NCBI GenBank assembly: GCA_025458465.1
Contig: JALOSK010000007.1
Location: 1-28,174, forward strand
Length of the DNA stretch: 28,174 nucleotides
Source of the DNA: Sandarakinorhabdus sp.
GTDB taxonomy: Bacteria > Pseudomonadota > Alphaproteobacteria > Sphingomonadales > Sphingomonadaceae
Reading direction: 5' to 3'
The stretch's first letter is position 1; every line of letters starts with the position of its first letter. Positions 1-7,349 of this stretch are shown here, piece after piece. A program made the position numbers and the translations under genes. Under the pieces are notes generated by a model. It was not told where the DNA came from. It saw only the letters and a program-made list of their open reading frames with translations, and ran no database searches.

Positions 1-111
1 CAGCGCGATGGCCAGTGCCGTGATCAGCGCCCCGATCGCCCGGAAGCTGATGTAGCGGAACAGGTTGAACAGGCCTTCATAGCCAGCAAGATCGGCGAGC
101 AGCTTGATCAT
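1..111 (-). CDS. mraY: MraY, phospho-N-acetylmuramoyl-pentapeptide transferase (N-terminal fragment)
   Basis: Only the first 37 codons are present; the gene runs off the left edge. MraY is an integral membrane enzyme that moves phospho-MurNAc-pentapeptide from UDP onto undecaprenyl phosphate, making lipid I. The visible residues begin MIKLLADLAGYEG and continue with a FNLFRYISFRAIGALITAL stretch. This matches the family start, where a short amphipathic segment precedes the first membrane helix and the F-R-x-(I/L) pattern is conserved. The ATG (109-111) overlaps the murF stop as ATGA, so translation is probably coupled. It is the last dcw gene visible; murD, ftsW and murG would be expected beyond the edge. 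The identification rests on the N-terminus plus position and is quite secure. Confidence 0.93.
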   Translation of the reverse strand, partial: MIKLLADLAGYEGLFNLFRYISFRAIGALITALAIAL

Positions 112-1493
112 GCCGCAGCCTCCATCTGGCCAAGCGCCTCGATCACGCGGGCCAGCCGCATCGAATTGGATCCTTTCACCAGCAACACGTCGTCGGCGCC
201 CAGCAGCGGCGCCAGTTCGGCCAGCGCGGCATCGGCATCGCCGACATGGCGCACATCCACCCGCCGCTTCAGCGCATCGGCCAGCGGCTGCATCTCGGCA
301 CCCACCAGCACCGCCAGCGTCACGCCGGCGCCGGCCACATCATCTGCCAGGCCGGCGTGAAGCGCTTGGCTGTGCGCGCCCAGTTCCTTCATGCTGCCCA
401 GCAGCGCGATGCGCCGGCCATGGCGGGCCGGCACCACGTCGCGCAGCACGGCGAGGCTGGCGGCCATGCTGGCCGGATTGGCGTTGTAGGCTTCATCGAT
501 GATGATGGCCTGCCCGTCTCCCGCCGGCACGCGCAGGCGGCGGCCACGACCGGGCAGCCCGTTCATGTCGGCCAGCGCCAGCCCGGCCAGTGCCAGATCG
601 CCGCCGGCGGCATGCACGCCGGCCAGCACGGCCAGCGCATTGTTCACCCAGTGGCGCCCGGCCATGCCCACCTTGAAGATCAGCGTCTCGCCGTGGATGC
701 GGGCGGTGACACAGGAACAATCGGGATGCAGCGCCACGGCCTCGGCACGCACATCGGCGTCGGCCGCTTCGCCAAAGCGCACCACGCGGGCGCCGGCATC
801 GCGGGCGGCGCGTTCCAGCAGGGGGGCGTGCGGATTGTCGGCCGGGATGATGGCGGTGCCGCCTTCCGGCAGGCCGCCGAAGATCTCGGCCTTGGCGCGG
901 GCGATATCGGCTTCGGTGGCGAAGAATTCGCGGTGGGCAGAGGCCACCCAGGTGACGATGGCGATGTGCGGGCGCACGAGCTGCGTGAGCGTGGCCAGTT
1001 CGCCGGCATGGTTCATGCCCATTTCGAACACGCCGAAACGGCTGGCGGCCGGCATCCGGGCCAGCGACAGCGGCACGCCGGTGTGGTTGTTGTAGCTTTT
1101 GACGCTGGCGTGCACGGCATCGGGCGCAAAGCGCGACAGCGCGGCTTTCAGGGCTTCCTTCACGCCGGTCTTGCCCACGCTGCCGGTCACGCCGATGCGC
1201 ACGGCGCTGCTGCGATCGCGCGCGGCAGCGCCCAGCGCATCGAGGGCGGCGGTCGTGTCGGTCACCAGCACATGCGGCGCGGCGACCGGCTGGCTCACCA
1301 GCAGGCCGGCGGCGCCGCGGGCAAGCGCGGCATCGATGAAGCGGTGGCCGTCGGTGGCCTCGCCCTTCAGCGCGATGAACAGATCGCCGGCTTCCACCTC
1401 GCGGCTGTCGAAACTGACACCGCCCACGGCGAAATCGGCGCTGGCCGTGCCGCGGCAAGCGGCGGCGATGGCGGCGCTGGTCCACAGGCTCAT
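108..1493 (-). CDS. murF: MurF, UDP-MurNAc-tripeptide:D-Ala-D-Ala ligase
   Basis: This cytoplasmic ATP-dependent ligase adds D-Ala-D-Ala to UDP-MurNAc-tripeptide, completing the pentapeptide. The protein has 461 aa, normal for MurF. An N-terminal UDP-substrate domain (about 1-95) includes S-F-D-S-R at 27-31. The central ATPase domain has the P-loop TGSVGKT at 103-109, S-Y-N-N-H-T-G-V-P-L at 133-142 and the MurF hallmark E-M-G-M-N-H-A-G-E at 157-165. The C-terminal domain has D-E-A-Y-N-A-N-P at 333-340. A GTG at 1502 is in frame, but I prefer the ATG at 1493. It overlaps the murE stop as ATGA and has GGGAG eight bases upstream, as the junctions around it do. It lies between murE and mraY in one transcription unit. 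Confidence 0.96.
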   Translation of the reverse strand: MSLWTSAAIAAACRGTASADFAVGGVSFDSREVEAGDLFIALKGEATDGHRFIDAALARGAAGLLVSQPVAAPHVLVTDTTAALDALGAAARDRSSAVRIGVTGSVGKTGVKEALKAALSRFAPDAVHASVKSYNNHTGVPLSLARMPAASRFGVFEMGMNHAGELATLTQLVRPHIAIVTWVASAHREFFATEADIARAKAEIFGGLPEGGTAIIPADNPHAPLLERAARDAGARVVRFGEAADADVRAEAVALHPDCSCVTARIHGETLIFKVGMAGRHWVNNALAVLAGVHAAGGDLALAGLALADMNGLPGRGRRLRVPAGDGQAIIIDEAYNANPASMAASLAVLRDVVPARHGRRIALLGSMKELGAHSQALHAGLADDVAGAGVTLAVLVGAEMQPLADALKRRVDVRHVGDADAALAELAPLLGADDVLLVKGSNSMRLARVIEALGQMEAAA

Positions 1494-2887
1494 GCCGCGC
1501 ACTCCCGTGCCACGGTCACGTCATCGAAGGGCAGCACCCTGTCCCCGATGGTCTGGCCCTGTTCATGGCCCTTGCCGGCGACCAGGACGACGTCACCGGC
1601 AAGGGCCATGTTGATCGCGTGGGTGATTGCCCGGCGACGATCCGCAATGCCCTGCGCGCCGGGGGCGGCGTGGAGGATGGCTGCGCGGATGGCCGCCGGG
1701 TCTTCACTACGCGGGTTGTCGTCGGTTACGATGACGACATCGGCATGGGCGGCCGCAGCCTCCCCCATCAGGGGACGCTTGCCGGCGGGACGCAGCGCCG
1801 CGCAGGCGGCCACGATCGCATCGGGCGTATGGGCATAATCAACATAGACGGCGGCGCCTGAACGCGTGATGACAGCGCGTTCCAGCCGGCCGCGCACGCC
1901 CTGCACGCGCGCCAGATCGGCCAGCGTGCGGGCCACATCGCCGCCGGTTGCCATGACCAGACCGGCAGCGACCAGCGCGTTGGCCGCCTGATAGGCGCCG
2001 ATCAGCGGCAGCATCACCTTGTGCTGCCGGCCGCCGGCCTCGATCACCAGTTCCTGGCCCAGCCCGCCGGGCGCGGCGCTGATCAGCCGCAGATCCGCGC
2101 CGGCCTTGCCCACGGTGAGCAATTTCAGCCCGCGTGCCTGGGCAATCGCCGTCATCCGGGCTGACCAGTCGCCATCATCGGCCCAGATCACCGCGGTGCC
2201 GCCGGCGTCCACCACCTCGGCAAACAGCCGCGTCTTGGCGGTGAAATAGGCATCCATGGTGCCGTGGTAATCAAGGTGATCGCGCGACAGGTTGGTGAAG
2301 GCCGCGGCCGCGACGGGCAGGCCTTCGGTGCGATACTGGTCCAGCCCGTGGCTCGATGCTTCGAAGGCGGCATGGCTGATGCCTTCGCGCGCCAGCCCGG
2401 CCATGGTGGCGAGGAAGGTGACGACATCGGGCGTCGTCAGCCCGCCGGTGCCTTCGCGCGGGTTCACGCGATCGTGCCCGGTGGTGACGCCCAGCGTGCC
2501 GATGCTGGCGGCGCGGTGGCCGGCCATGTGCCACAACTGGCGGGTGAGTTCGGCGGTGCTGGTCTTGCCGTTGGTGCCGGTGATCGCCACGGTCACGGCC
2601 GGGAAGGGCGCGAACACCCGCGCTGCCAGCCGGGCGAAGGCGCGGCGCGGGTTGGCGTCGGCAATGTGGAAGGCGCCTTCAACCTGTGCGTCCGGGCGGG
2701 CCACGACGGCGACGGCGCCGGCGGCAATGGCTGCGGGAATATAATCCTCGCCATTCACCCGCGCGCCCTGGAAGGCGCCGAAGATGGTGCCGGGCGCCAC
2801 CTTGCGGTGATCGATGGCACATGCGGTGACGGCGGCGTTGCCGCCACCGTCCACCAGATCGCCAAGGGTAAGGGTGCCCGCTGCCAC
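1490..2887 (-). CDS. murE: MurE, UDP-MurNAc-L-Ala-D-Glu:meso-diaminopimelate ligase, apparently with an internal deletion
   Basis: This cytoplasmic Mur ligase adds the third stem-peptide residue. The protein has 465 aa, on the short side (E. coli 495). Visible are the P-loop TGTNGKTS (103-110), T-T-P-D (151-154), E-A-S-S-H-G-L (176-182), N-L-S-R-D-H-L-D-Y-H (199-208), the Y-A-H-T-P-D motif (351-356) and D-N-P-R (390-393), the signature for meso-diaminopimelate rather than lysine. The start is a GTG three bases after the ftsI stop, with GGAGG eight bases upstream inside the end of ftsI. Oddity: between L-R-P (365-367) and G-K-R-P-L-M-G (369-375), most MurE proteins carry about 15-18 more residues. 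These include a buried strand and G-x-G-G-D-R-D, whose Arg contacts diaminopimelate. Here that block is missing with the frame intact. Identity is certain; activity as written is doubtful. Confidence 0.93.
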   Translation of the reverse strand: MAAGTLTLGDLVDGGGNAAVTACAIDHRKVAPGTIFGAFQGARVNGEDYIPAAIAAGAVAVVARPDAQVEGAFHIADANPRRAFARLAARVFAPFPAVTVAITGTNGKTSTAELTRQLWHMAGHRAASIGTLGVTTGHDRVNPREGTGGLTTPDVVTFLATMAGLAREGISHAAFEASSHGLDQYRTEGLPVAAAAFTNLSRDHLDYHGTMDAYFTAKTRLFAEVVDAGGTAVIWADDGDWSARMTAIAQARGLKLLTVGKAGADLRLISAAPGGLGQELVIEAGGRQHKVMLPLIGAYQAANALVAAGLVMATGGDVARTLADLARVQGVRGRLERAVITRSGAAVYVDYAHTPDAIVAACAALRPAGKRPLMGEAAAAHADVVIVTDDNPRSEDPAAIRAAILHAAPGAQGIADRRRAITHAINMALAGDVVLVAGKGHEQGQTIGDRVLPFDDVTVARECAA

Positions 2888-2890
2888 TGC

Positions 2891-4642
2891 CTATTCCTCC
2901 ACCACGGCCTTGGCGGGCAGCATCCCGGCCAGGTTGAGATCGCGGCTGGTATCGGGCGTCACGCCCAGCGGTGGCGCGATGCGGCGGATGATGCGGTTGA
3001 TGGCCGGCGCCACCACCATGCCGGCGGTGCGGAAGCCATAGGTGGCCTTGGAACCGCGCGGATCGTCCACCATCGCCACCACGACATAACGCGGCGCGTC
3101 GACCGGGAAGACGGCAGCAAAGTTCACCACGTTCTGGCCGTGCACATAACGGCCATTCTCGATCTTTTCGGCGGTGCCGGTCTTGCCGCCCACCCGATAG
3201 CCCGGCACGTCGGCCTTGCGACCAGTGCCGTTGGTGACCACCAGCCGCAGCAGGCGGCGGATTTCCAGGCTGGTGCGATCGGAAAACACGCGCGTGCCCG
3301 GCGGCACCGCGGCGGCATCACGCTTCAGGATGGTGGGCGGGCGATAGAAACCACCGTTGACCAGCGTGGCATAGGCATTGGCCAGGTGCAGCGGGGTCAC
3401 TGTCAGGCCGTGGCCATAGCTGATCGTCATGGTGGACAGCTGGCCCCAGTTGGACAGCGTCGGATATTGCGGGCGGGCCTTTTCCTGCAGCTCGAACTCC
3501 AGCGGCTTCAGGAAGCCCAGCTTGTCGAGATATTCGCGCTGGCGATCGCGGCCCACTTCAAGCGCCATGCGTGCGGTGCCGATGTTGCTGGAATACATGA
3601 AGATTTCCGGCACGCTCAGCCAGCGGTTCTTGGCGTGATCGTCGCGGATGCGAAAGCCGCCCATCTCGAGCGGGCGGGTGGCGTCATAACGCTTCTGCAG
3701 ATCGGTCAGCACGCCGGTTTCCAGCGCGGTGGCGATGGTGAAGGCCTTGAAGGTGGAACCCAGTTCATAGCCGCCCAGCGTCACCCGGTTGAAGCGGCTG
3801 CCATCATCGTTCGCGACGCTGTATTTGGTGCCGTCGGCGCGCTGGCCCGGCGCATTGGGGTTGAAATCGGGCAGCGAGACCATGGCCAGCACTTCGCCGC
3901 TGTTCACGTCCATCACCACGCCGGCCGCGCCCTTGGCGTTCTGATCGGCCACCAGCGCGGCCAGTTCGTTCTGCATCGCCTGCTGCACGCGCACGTCCAG
4001 CGACAGGGCCAGCGGCTGCGCGCGCTGCACCGGATCGGCCAGCCGGTCCTGAAAGGCCTTTTCAACGCCAATCAGGCCCTTGCCCTGGTCGTTGGTATAG
4101 CCCAGCGCCTGCGCGGCGAGGTTGATGTTGGGATAGAGCCGCTCGGCCTCGCGGGCCAGTTCGATGGCCGGTTCACCCAGTTCGTTGATGCGCTGCGCCT
4201 CGCCGGGCAGCACGCGGCGCGCCAGATAGCGGAAGCTCTTGCGGCTGGTGAGATCGGCCAGGATGTCTTCGCGGCTGCGTTCCGGCAGGATTTCGGCCAG
4301 CTTGGTGGCCAGCACTTCCGGATCGGAGGCGAGCCGGCGCGGCATCACGGTGATGGCATAGGCTTCGAAGGTGCGCGCCAGTTCGACGCCGTTGCGATCG
4401 ACGATGTCCCCGCGTGGCGGGGCAGCGCTGATCGGCGCGACTTCACCGGCGGGCTGCCCCTCGATCACCGCAAGATCGATCAGCCGGGCCAGGATCAGCA
4501 GCGCCAGCAGCGGGAACAGCATGATCAGGAAGGCCAGCCGCTGCCGCGCCTGCGCGCGCGCCGTCACCCGTTCCCCGGCCAGCGTCGGGCCGGCTGCCGG
4601 GGCAGCGGCCGCAATCGGTCCATCGCCGGGGATGCTGGCCAT
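2891..4642 (-). CDS. ftsI: FtsI/PBP3, septal peptidoglycan transpeptidase
   Basis: This class B penicillin-binding protein cross-links septal wall, acting in the periplasm while anchored in the inner membrane as part of the FtsQLB-FtsW divisome. The protein has 583 aa. A cytoplasmic Ala/Pro-rich tail (1-35) leads into one membrane helix (about 37-60). The pedestal follows, starting at P-R-G-D-I-V-D-R-N-G (76-85), then the transpeptidase domain. Its three active-site motifs are all present: S-T-F-K with nucleophile Ser296, S-S-N at 351-353 and K-T-G-T at 487-490. The ATG overlaps the upstream ftsL-like stop by one base (TGATG). The downstream end carries the Shine-Dalgarno sequence for murE. 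It looks complete. Confidence 0.96.
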   Translation of the reverse strand: MASIPGDGPIAAAAPAAGPTLAGERVTARAQARQRLAFLIMLFPLLALLILARLIDLAVIEGQPAGEVAPISAAPPRGDIVDRNGVELARTFEAYAITVMPRRLASDPEVLATKLAEILPERSREDILADLTSRKSFRYLARRVLPGEAQRINELGEPAIELAREAERLYPNINLAAQALGYTNDQGKGLIGVEKAFQDRLADPVQRAQPLALSLDVRVQQAMQNELAALVADQNAKGAAGVVMDVNSGEVLAMVSLPDFNPNAPGQRADGTKYSVANDDGSRFNRVTLGGYELGSTFKAFTIATALETGVLTDLQKRYDATRPLEMGGFRIRDDHAKNRWLSVPEIFMYSSNIGTARMALEVGRDRQREYLDKLGFLKPLEFELQEKARPQYPTLSNWGQLSTMTISYGHGLTVTPLHLANAYATLVNGGFYRPPTILKRDAAAVPPGTRVFSDRTSLEIRRLLRLVVTNGTGRKADVPGYRVGGKTGTAEKIENGRYVHGQNVVNFAAVFPVDAPRYVVVAMVDDPRGSKATYGFRTAGMVVAPAINRIIRRIAPPLGVTPDTSRDLNLAGMLPAKAVVEE

Positions 4643-5223
4643 CAGCGCTCCCCACCCTGCGGCGTGGCCGGCGGGTCCTTGCTGGAGGCGGCGGGGCTGG
4701 ATTGTGCCGGCGTCGATGGCGGCGACGAAATCACCGCTGGCGCCGCCAGTGTCGGCATCGGTGCCGCCGCCGGCAGATCAAGGCCGGCACCAAAGCTTGC
4801 CGTTACCAGCCGCGCGCCGCCCGGCGCGGTGGGAGCAACAGGCGCCGGTGCCGATTTGGCGGCCGGGCCGTCTTCGGCGATGGCGAACTGCACTGATGGC
4901 GCGGTCGGTTCCTTCGGATCGGGGCGGGCGGCATAGGCCACCAGCTGCACCGGCGATTGCAGGATCTGCCCGGTCTGCGGCGCCGAAAGCTGGAACACCG
5001 CATCGTTCCAGCGCTGCAGTTCCGGCAGGCCGGCGCGGGTGCGCAGTTCGGCTTCCAGCTCGCGGACGCGCACCTTGTTTTCCACCAGCGCGATGTTCAG
5101 CCGCGTCACGGCCCGGCGTTCGGCAGCGGCGCGCGTGGTGACCACCTGCGCGCCGGCCACCACGGCGGTGGTGCCGACGATCCAGAAGATTGCCGAAAGA
5201 TACTGGCGCATGCCCAACCTCAT
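4642..5223 (-). CDS. ftsL: FtsL-like divisome protein
   Basis: A bitopic inner-membrane protein of 193 aa in the ftsL slot between rsmH and ftsI. FtsL pairs with FtsB and FtsQ to activate FtsWI. A short cytoplasmic start is followed by one membrane helix (about 8-28, Y-L-S-A-I-F-W-I-V-G) and then a heptad-like charged segment (about 31-62, rich in Arg, Glu and Leu) consistent with the FtsL coiled coil. From residue 100 it becomes a long Ala/Pro/Ser-rich tail, making it longer than the 100-120 aa of enteric FtsL; extended tails are common in alphaproteobacteria. The ATG at 5223 overlaps the rsmH stop as ATGA and has AGGGGA about seven bases upstream. A second ATG four codons in is possible. 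Primary sequence conservation is weak, so the name rests on topology and position. Confidence 0.82.
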   Translation of the reverse strand: MRLGMRQYLSAIFWIVGTTAVVAGAQVVTTRAAAERRAVTRLNIALVENKVRVRELEAELRTRAGLPELQRWNDAVFQLSAPQTGQILQSPVQLVAYAARPDPKEPTAPSVQFAIAEDGPAAKSAPAPVAPTAPGGARLVTASFGAGLDLPAAAPMPTLAAPAVISSPPSTPAQSSPAASSKDPPATPQGGER

Positions 5224-6203
5224 GCCCGGTCCCCTGCATTGACGGATGCCGCCGGCCAGGCCGGGGCTGCGGTGCGCACGGCGCTGCGCAACGTGGCGCT
5301 GCGGGCGCGCGGATTGCGGGCCAGTTCGGCAGCGCAAGGCCGCACTGCCTTGGCCGGCTTGTGGAAACTGGGCGTGCGCGTCGCGGCAGCCTGCGGCATG
5401 TGGCGCGAGGCAGCCGGCTCGCTTCCCGACCGTTCGCGCAGGAAGGCCTTCACGCGCCGATCCTCGGCGGAATGGAAGCTCACCACCGCCAGCCGGCCGC
5501 CGGGTTTCAGCAGGCGTTCGGCCGCCACCAGCCCGGCATCAAGCTGGCCCAGTTCATCGTTCACATGGATGCGCAACGCCTGGAAGCTGCGGGTGGCCGG
5601 ATCCTTGCCGGGCTCGCGATTGCCCAGCACGCGGCGGATCAGGCCGGCCAGTTCGCCGGTGCGGGTGAAGGGGCGATCGGCCACGATGGCACGGGCGATG
5701 CGGCGGGCGCCGCGTTCGTCGCCCAGATGATAGAGCACGTCGGCAATGGCTTCCTCGCTCGCCGTGTTGACGAAGTCGGCAGCGCTCGGCCCCTGCTGGC
5801 TCATGCGCATGTCCAGCGGGCCATCGGCCTGGAAGGAAAAGCCGCGCTCCGCCGTGTCGATCTGCATGGAGGACACGCCAATATCGAAGGCGATGGCGTC
5901 CACGGCCGCGACACCGTGCTCCGCCAGCCCGTCCACCAGCTCCGAAAACGGCCGGCGGATCAGGGTGACATCGTCGGCCGTCGCCAGATCGGCGTTGAGG
6001 GCATGGGCCGCAGGATCGCGATCGAAGCCATAGGCGTGGCCAATGCCGAACGCCCGCGCGGCACGCAGATAGCCACCGGCACCCAGGGTGGCATCGACAT
6101 AGAGATCGCCCGCCTTCAGCGCGAGGGCGGCCATCACCTCGGCCAGCAGCACCGGGATGTGGGGGGCGCCGGGAGCGGTCGCGCCAGTCAATTGGAGGCT
6201 CAT
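5220..6203 (-). CDS. rsmH: RsmH (MraW), 16S rRNA m4C1402 methyltransferase
   Basis: A SAM-dependent methyltransferase that N4-methylates C1402 in the decoding centre of 16S rRNA. The protein has 327 aa, close to the family norm. It begins with H-I-P-V-L-L-A-E-V (15-23). SAM motif I follows as D-A-T-L-G-A-G-G-Y (37-45), then F-D-R-D-P (60-64), F-D-I-G-V-S-S-M-Q-I-D, D-G-P-L-D-M-R-M, the A-T-R-S-F-Q-A-L-R-I block and S-F-H-S-A-E-D-R-R-V-K. The C-terminal N-P-R-A-R-S-A-T-L-R signature is typical. An in-frame start farther upstream would run back into mraZ. The ATG at 6203 overlaps the mraZ stop as ATGA and has AGGAG eight bases upstream. Confidence 0.96.
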   Translation of the reverse strand: MSLQLTGATAPGAPHIPVLLAEVMAALALKAGDLYVDATLGAGGYLRAARAFGIGHAYGFDRDPAAHALNADLATADDVTLIRRPFSELVDGLAEHGVAAVDAIAFDIGVSSMQIDTAERGFSFQADGPLDMRMSQQGPSAADFVNTASEEAIADVLYHLGDERGARRIARAIVADRPFTRTGELAGLIRRVLGNREPGKDPATRSFQALRIHVNDELGQLDAGLVAAERLLKPGGRLAVVSFHSAEDRRVKAFLRERSGSEPAASRHMPQAAATRTPSFHKPAKAVRPCAAELARNPRARSATLRSAVRTAAPAWPAASVNAGDRA

Positions 6204-6688
6204 TGCGGCCGCTCCTGCGGCAGGCCGCGCGCCTGCATCTCGCCGGCCACCAGCGTGCGCTGCACCTGCGACAGGCCGGACTGGTCGCGGAAGGTCCACG
6301 GATCCCACAGTTCGAAATAGTCGAAGCCGGCGACGAACCAGACATGGCTGGTGATGCCGCCCAGCGTCTTCAGGATGCTGGGCATCACCACCCGGCCGGC
6401 ATCATCGATGCCCAGCTTCTGCATGAAGCCGGCCAGACCGGTATTCTCGGCATAGGCTTCATCGGCCATCGGATCGGCGTGGCGGGCGGTGACCCGGGCG
6501 CGCAGCACGTCGGCATGGCTTTCGTCATAGGCCATCAGGCACGGCCGGCCGGCATGGCCGGGGCCCACCAGCAATTCGCGCGGGCTGTTGCGGGCGGCAA
6601 GCACGGCACGAAAGTCAGCCGGGATCGACAGCCGCGACTTGGCGTCGACGGCATTCAATCCAAAGCCAAAGAAATTCGTGCCTGTCAC
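6200..6688 (-). CDS. mraZ: MraZ, transcriptional regulator of the dcw cluster
   Basis: MraZ is a DNA-binding ring-forming protein of the AbrB-like fold that represses its own operon in E. coli. The protein has 162 aa with two SpoVT/AbrB-type half repeats. The first has N-A-V-D-A-K-S-R-L-S-I-P (12-23); the second has G-I-D-D-A-G-R-V-V-M-P (93-103). The start is GTG at 6688, preceded by GGGGGAACGGG. No ATG lies early enough to keep the first half repeat. It heads the minus-strand dcw operon and overlaps rsmH by four bases. The leader upstream contains a phased TGG(G/A) array that is a plausible target for this protein. Confidence 0.94.
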   Translation of the reverse strand: MTGTNFFGFGLNAVDAKSRLSIPADFRAVLAARNSPRELLVGPGHAGRPCLMAYDESHADVLRARVTARHADPMADEAYAENTGLAGFMQKLGIDDAGRVVMPSILKTLGGITSHVWFVAGFDYFELWDPWTFRDQSGLSQVQRTLVAGEMQARGLPQERPQ

Positions 6689-6799
6689 CCCGTTCCCCCG
6701 ACCGCGAAAAGCCGGGTGATGCGCTGCCGATCTCGGGTCAGTCCGCCTTGAAGGCTGTCAGACCGGGAGAGGGCAACGGGCACACCACCCGCATTCCGC

Positions 6800-6808
6800 T
6801 GTGGAAAA
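6800..6808 (-). promoter_or_regulatory. DnaA-box-like 9-mer, one mismatch
   Basis: The minus strand reads TTTTCCACA, one base off the TTATCCACA consensus. It has the same orientation as the perfect box at 6939-6947 and lies on the other side of the candidate promoter and repeat array. Confidence 0.3.
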
Positions 6809-6819
6809 CGGGTGTATCA

Positions 6820-6874
6820 TGGGATTTCATGGGCCTCAATGGAATCTCATGGGCAGAAGGCCGTATAAATGGGG
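6820..6874 (+). repeat. 10-base-phased TGG(G/A) array, possible MraZ operator
   Basis: On the plus strand TGGGA (6820), TGGGC (6830), TGGAA (6840), TGGGC (6850) and TGGGG (6870) start exactly 10 bases apart, with only the 6860 register missing. Each unit is preceded by ATCA, TTCA, TCAA or similar. In E. coli, MraZ binds direct TGGGN repeats separated by five bases, i.e. a 10-base period, just upstream of mraZ. Spacing and place fit, but here the TGGG reads on the strand opposite to mraZ. Confidence 0.6.
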
Positions 6875-6888
6875 ATATCCAAGGTCAA
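6862..6888 (-). promoter_or_regulatory. Candidate promoter for mraZ
   Basis: On the minus strand TTGACC (6883-6888) is followed 15 bases later by TATACG (6862-6867). The -35 match is good and the -10 match moderate. The spacer is short, so a slightly different -10 register is possible. The element overlaps the first of the phased TGG(G/A) units, which would suit repression by MraZ. Confidence 0.35.
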
Positions 6889-6938
6889 ATGCTGCCGCTT
6901 CGGGCGATGTTCTTCTCCTGTTCTGTCCAATGATGGCC

Positions 6939-6947
6939 TGTGGATAA
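6939..6947 (-). promoter_or_regulatory. DnaA box (perfect consensus 9-mer)
   Basis: The minus strand reads TTATCCACA, the exact consensus DnaA box, about 50 bases upstream of the candidate mraZ -35. A single 9-mer can occur by chance; the second near-match at 6800-6808 in the same orientation makes it more interesting. Confidence 0.45.
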
Positions 6948-6975
6948 GTCTGTGGGGTGGATTTGGCGCGAATCG

Positions 6976-6994
6976 GGTGGGATTTGCTCCCACC
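6976..6994. repeat. Inverted repeat GGTGGGA-TTTGC-TCCCACC
   Basis: A perfect 7-base stem with a 5-base loop. There is no T tract on either side, so it is a poor intrinsic terminator. It contains TGGGA on both arms and could be a protein-binding palindrome or a weak hairpin ending the upstream small gene. Confidence 0.4.
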
Positions 6995-7067
6995 GGGAGG
7001 GTCAATTCATGGGTCGGGATGGGCTGGCGCACCGATTCGCAGGCCCGGTGCACCGATTGTGGCCGTG

Positions 7068-7346
7068 TCAGTCGCCGGCCGGGCGGGTGGCCGGGCCGGG
7101 CGCGACGCCCAGCACGGCAAGGGATTCGCCGGCGCCGGGACGCTCGGTCCGGGATGCGGGCTGCAAGCCGGCCGCGGCAATCATCACCACCAGGAAGATG
7201 GCGGCAAGGCCGGTCAGCCCCCAGCGCAGGCGTTCACCGCTGCGCCTGGACACAGACGTCCGCGCGGCAGCCTCCGGCGCTGATCCGGCGGCGGCTGAAA
7301 CCATGTGCTGGGCGCTCTGGTTCATGGGCCGCGACAATATCCCCAT
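7068..7346 (-). CDS. Small single-pass membrane protein, unknown function
   Basis: An open frame of up to 92 aa begins three bases after the cysteine synthase stop on the same strand. It has a basic stretch (R-R-S-G-E-R-L-R, about 34-41), then one hydrophobic helix (about 42-60, W-G-L-T-G-L-A-A-I-F) and a short Pro/Gly-rich tail. That suggests a type II membrane protein or an uncleaved signal anchor. No family is recognised. Three in-frame ATGs (codons 1, 8 and 15) are possible and none has a strong Shine-Dalgarno sequence, so the start is uncertain. Support comes from operon-like placement and the basic-then-hydrophobic pattern; no homology could be checked. Confidence 0.5.
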   Translation of the reverse strand: MGILSRPMNQSAQHMVSAAAGSAPEAAARTSVSRRSGERLRWGLTGLAAIFLVVMIAAAGLQPASRTERPGAGESLAVLGVAPGPATRPAGD

Positions 7347-7349
7347 GAG

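Larger units (their letters stand above)
6689..7067 (-). promoter_or_regulatory. Leader/promoter region of the dcw operon (379-base gap)
   Basis: I find no convincing gene here. Read on the minus strand, toward mraZ, the stretch holds a 7-base inverted repeat (6976-6994), a perfect DnaA-box 9-mer (6939-6947), a candidate sigma-70-type promoter (6862-6888), the phased TGG(G/A) array (6820-6874), a second DnaA-box-like 9-mer (6800-6808), and about 110 bases of untranslated leader before the mraZ GTG. Local composition is less GC-rich than the flanking genes, as expected of a control region. Confidence 0.7.

Noticed and set aside
246..1838. Long plus-strand open frame (530 codons) opposite murF and murE
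   Set aside because: It is the shadow of two well-conserved ligases in GC-rich DNA; its translation is His/Gly/Ala-rich and of no recognisable fold.
2264..4936. 890-codon plus-strand open frame opposite ftsI and ftsL
   Set aside because: Antisense to a complete PBP3 with all active-site motifs; low-complexity His/Gly/Gln translation, no start signal, and a typical GC-rich shadow frame.
5224..5337. Extended start for the FtsL-like gene
   Set aside because: The extension lies inside rsmH and encodes a basic low-complexity sequence; the ATG at 5223 has an ATGA overlap and a ribosome-binding site.
6748..6933. 61-codon plus-strand open frame across the phased TGG(G/A) array
   Set aside because: No convincing Shine-Dalgarno or conserved pattern; its repeated residues only reflect the 10-base DNA repeat, and it would run against the dcw promoter.
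6976..6994. Intrinsic terminator
   Set aside because: The stem is only 7 bp and there is no T tract on either strand.
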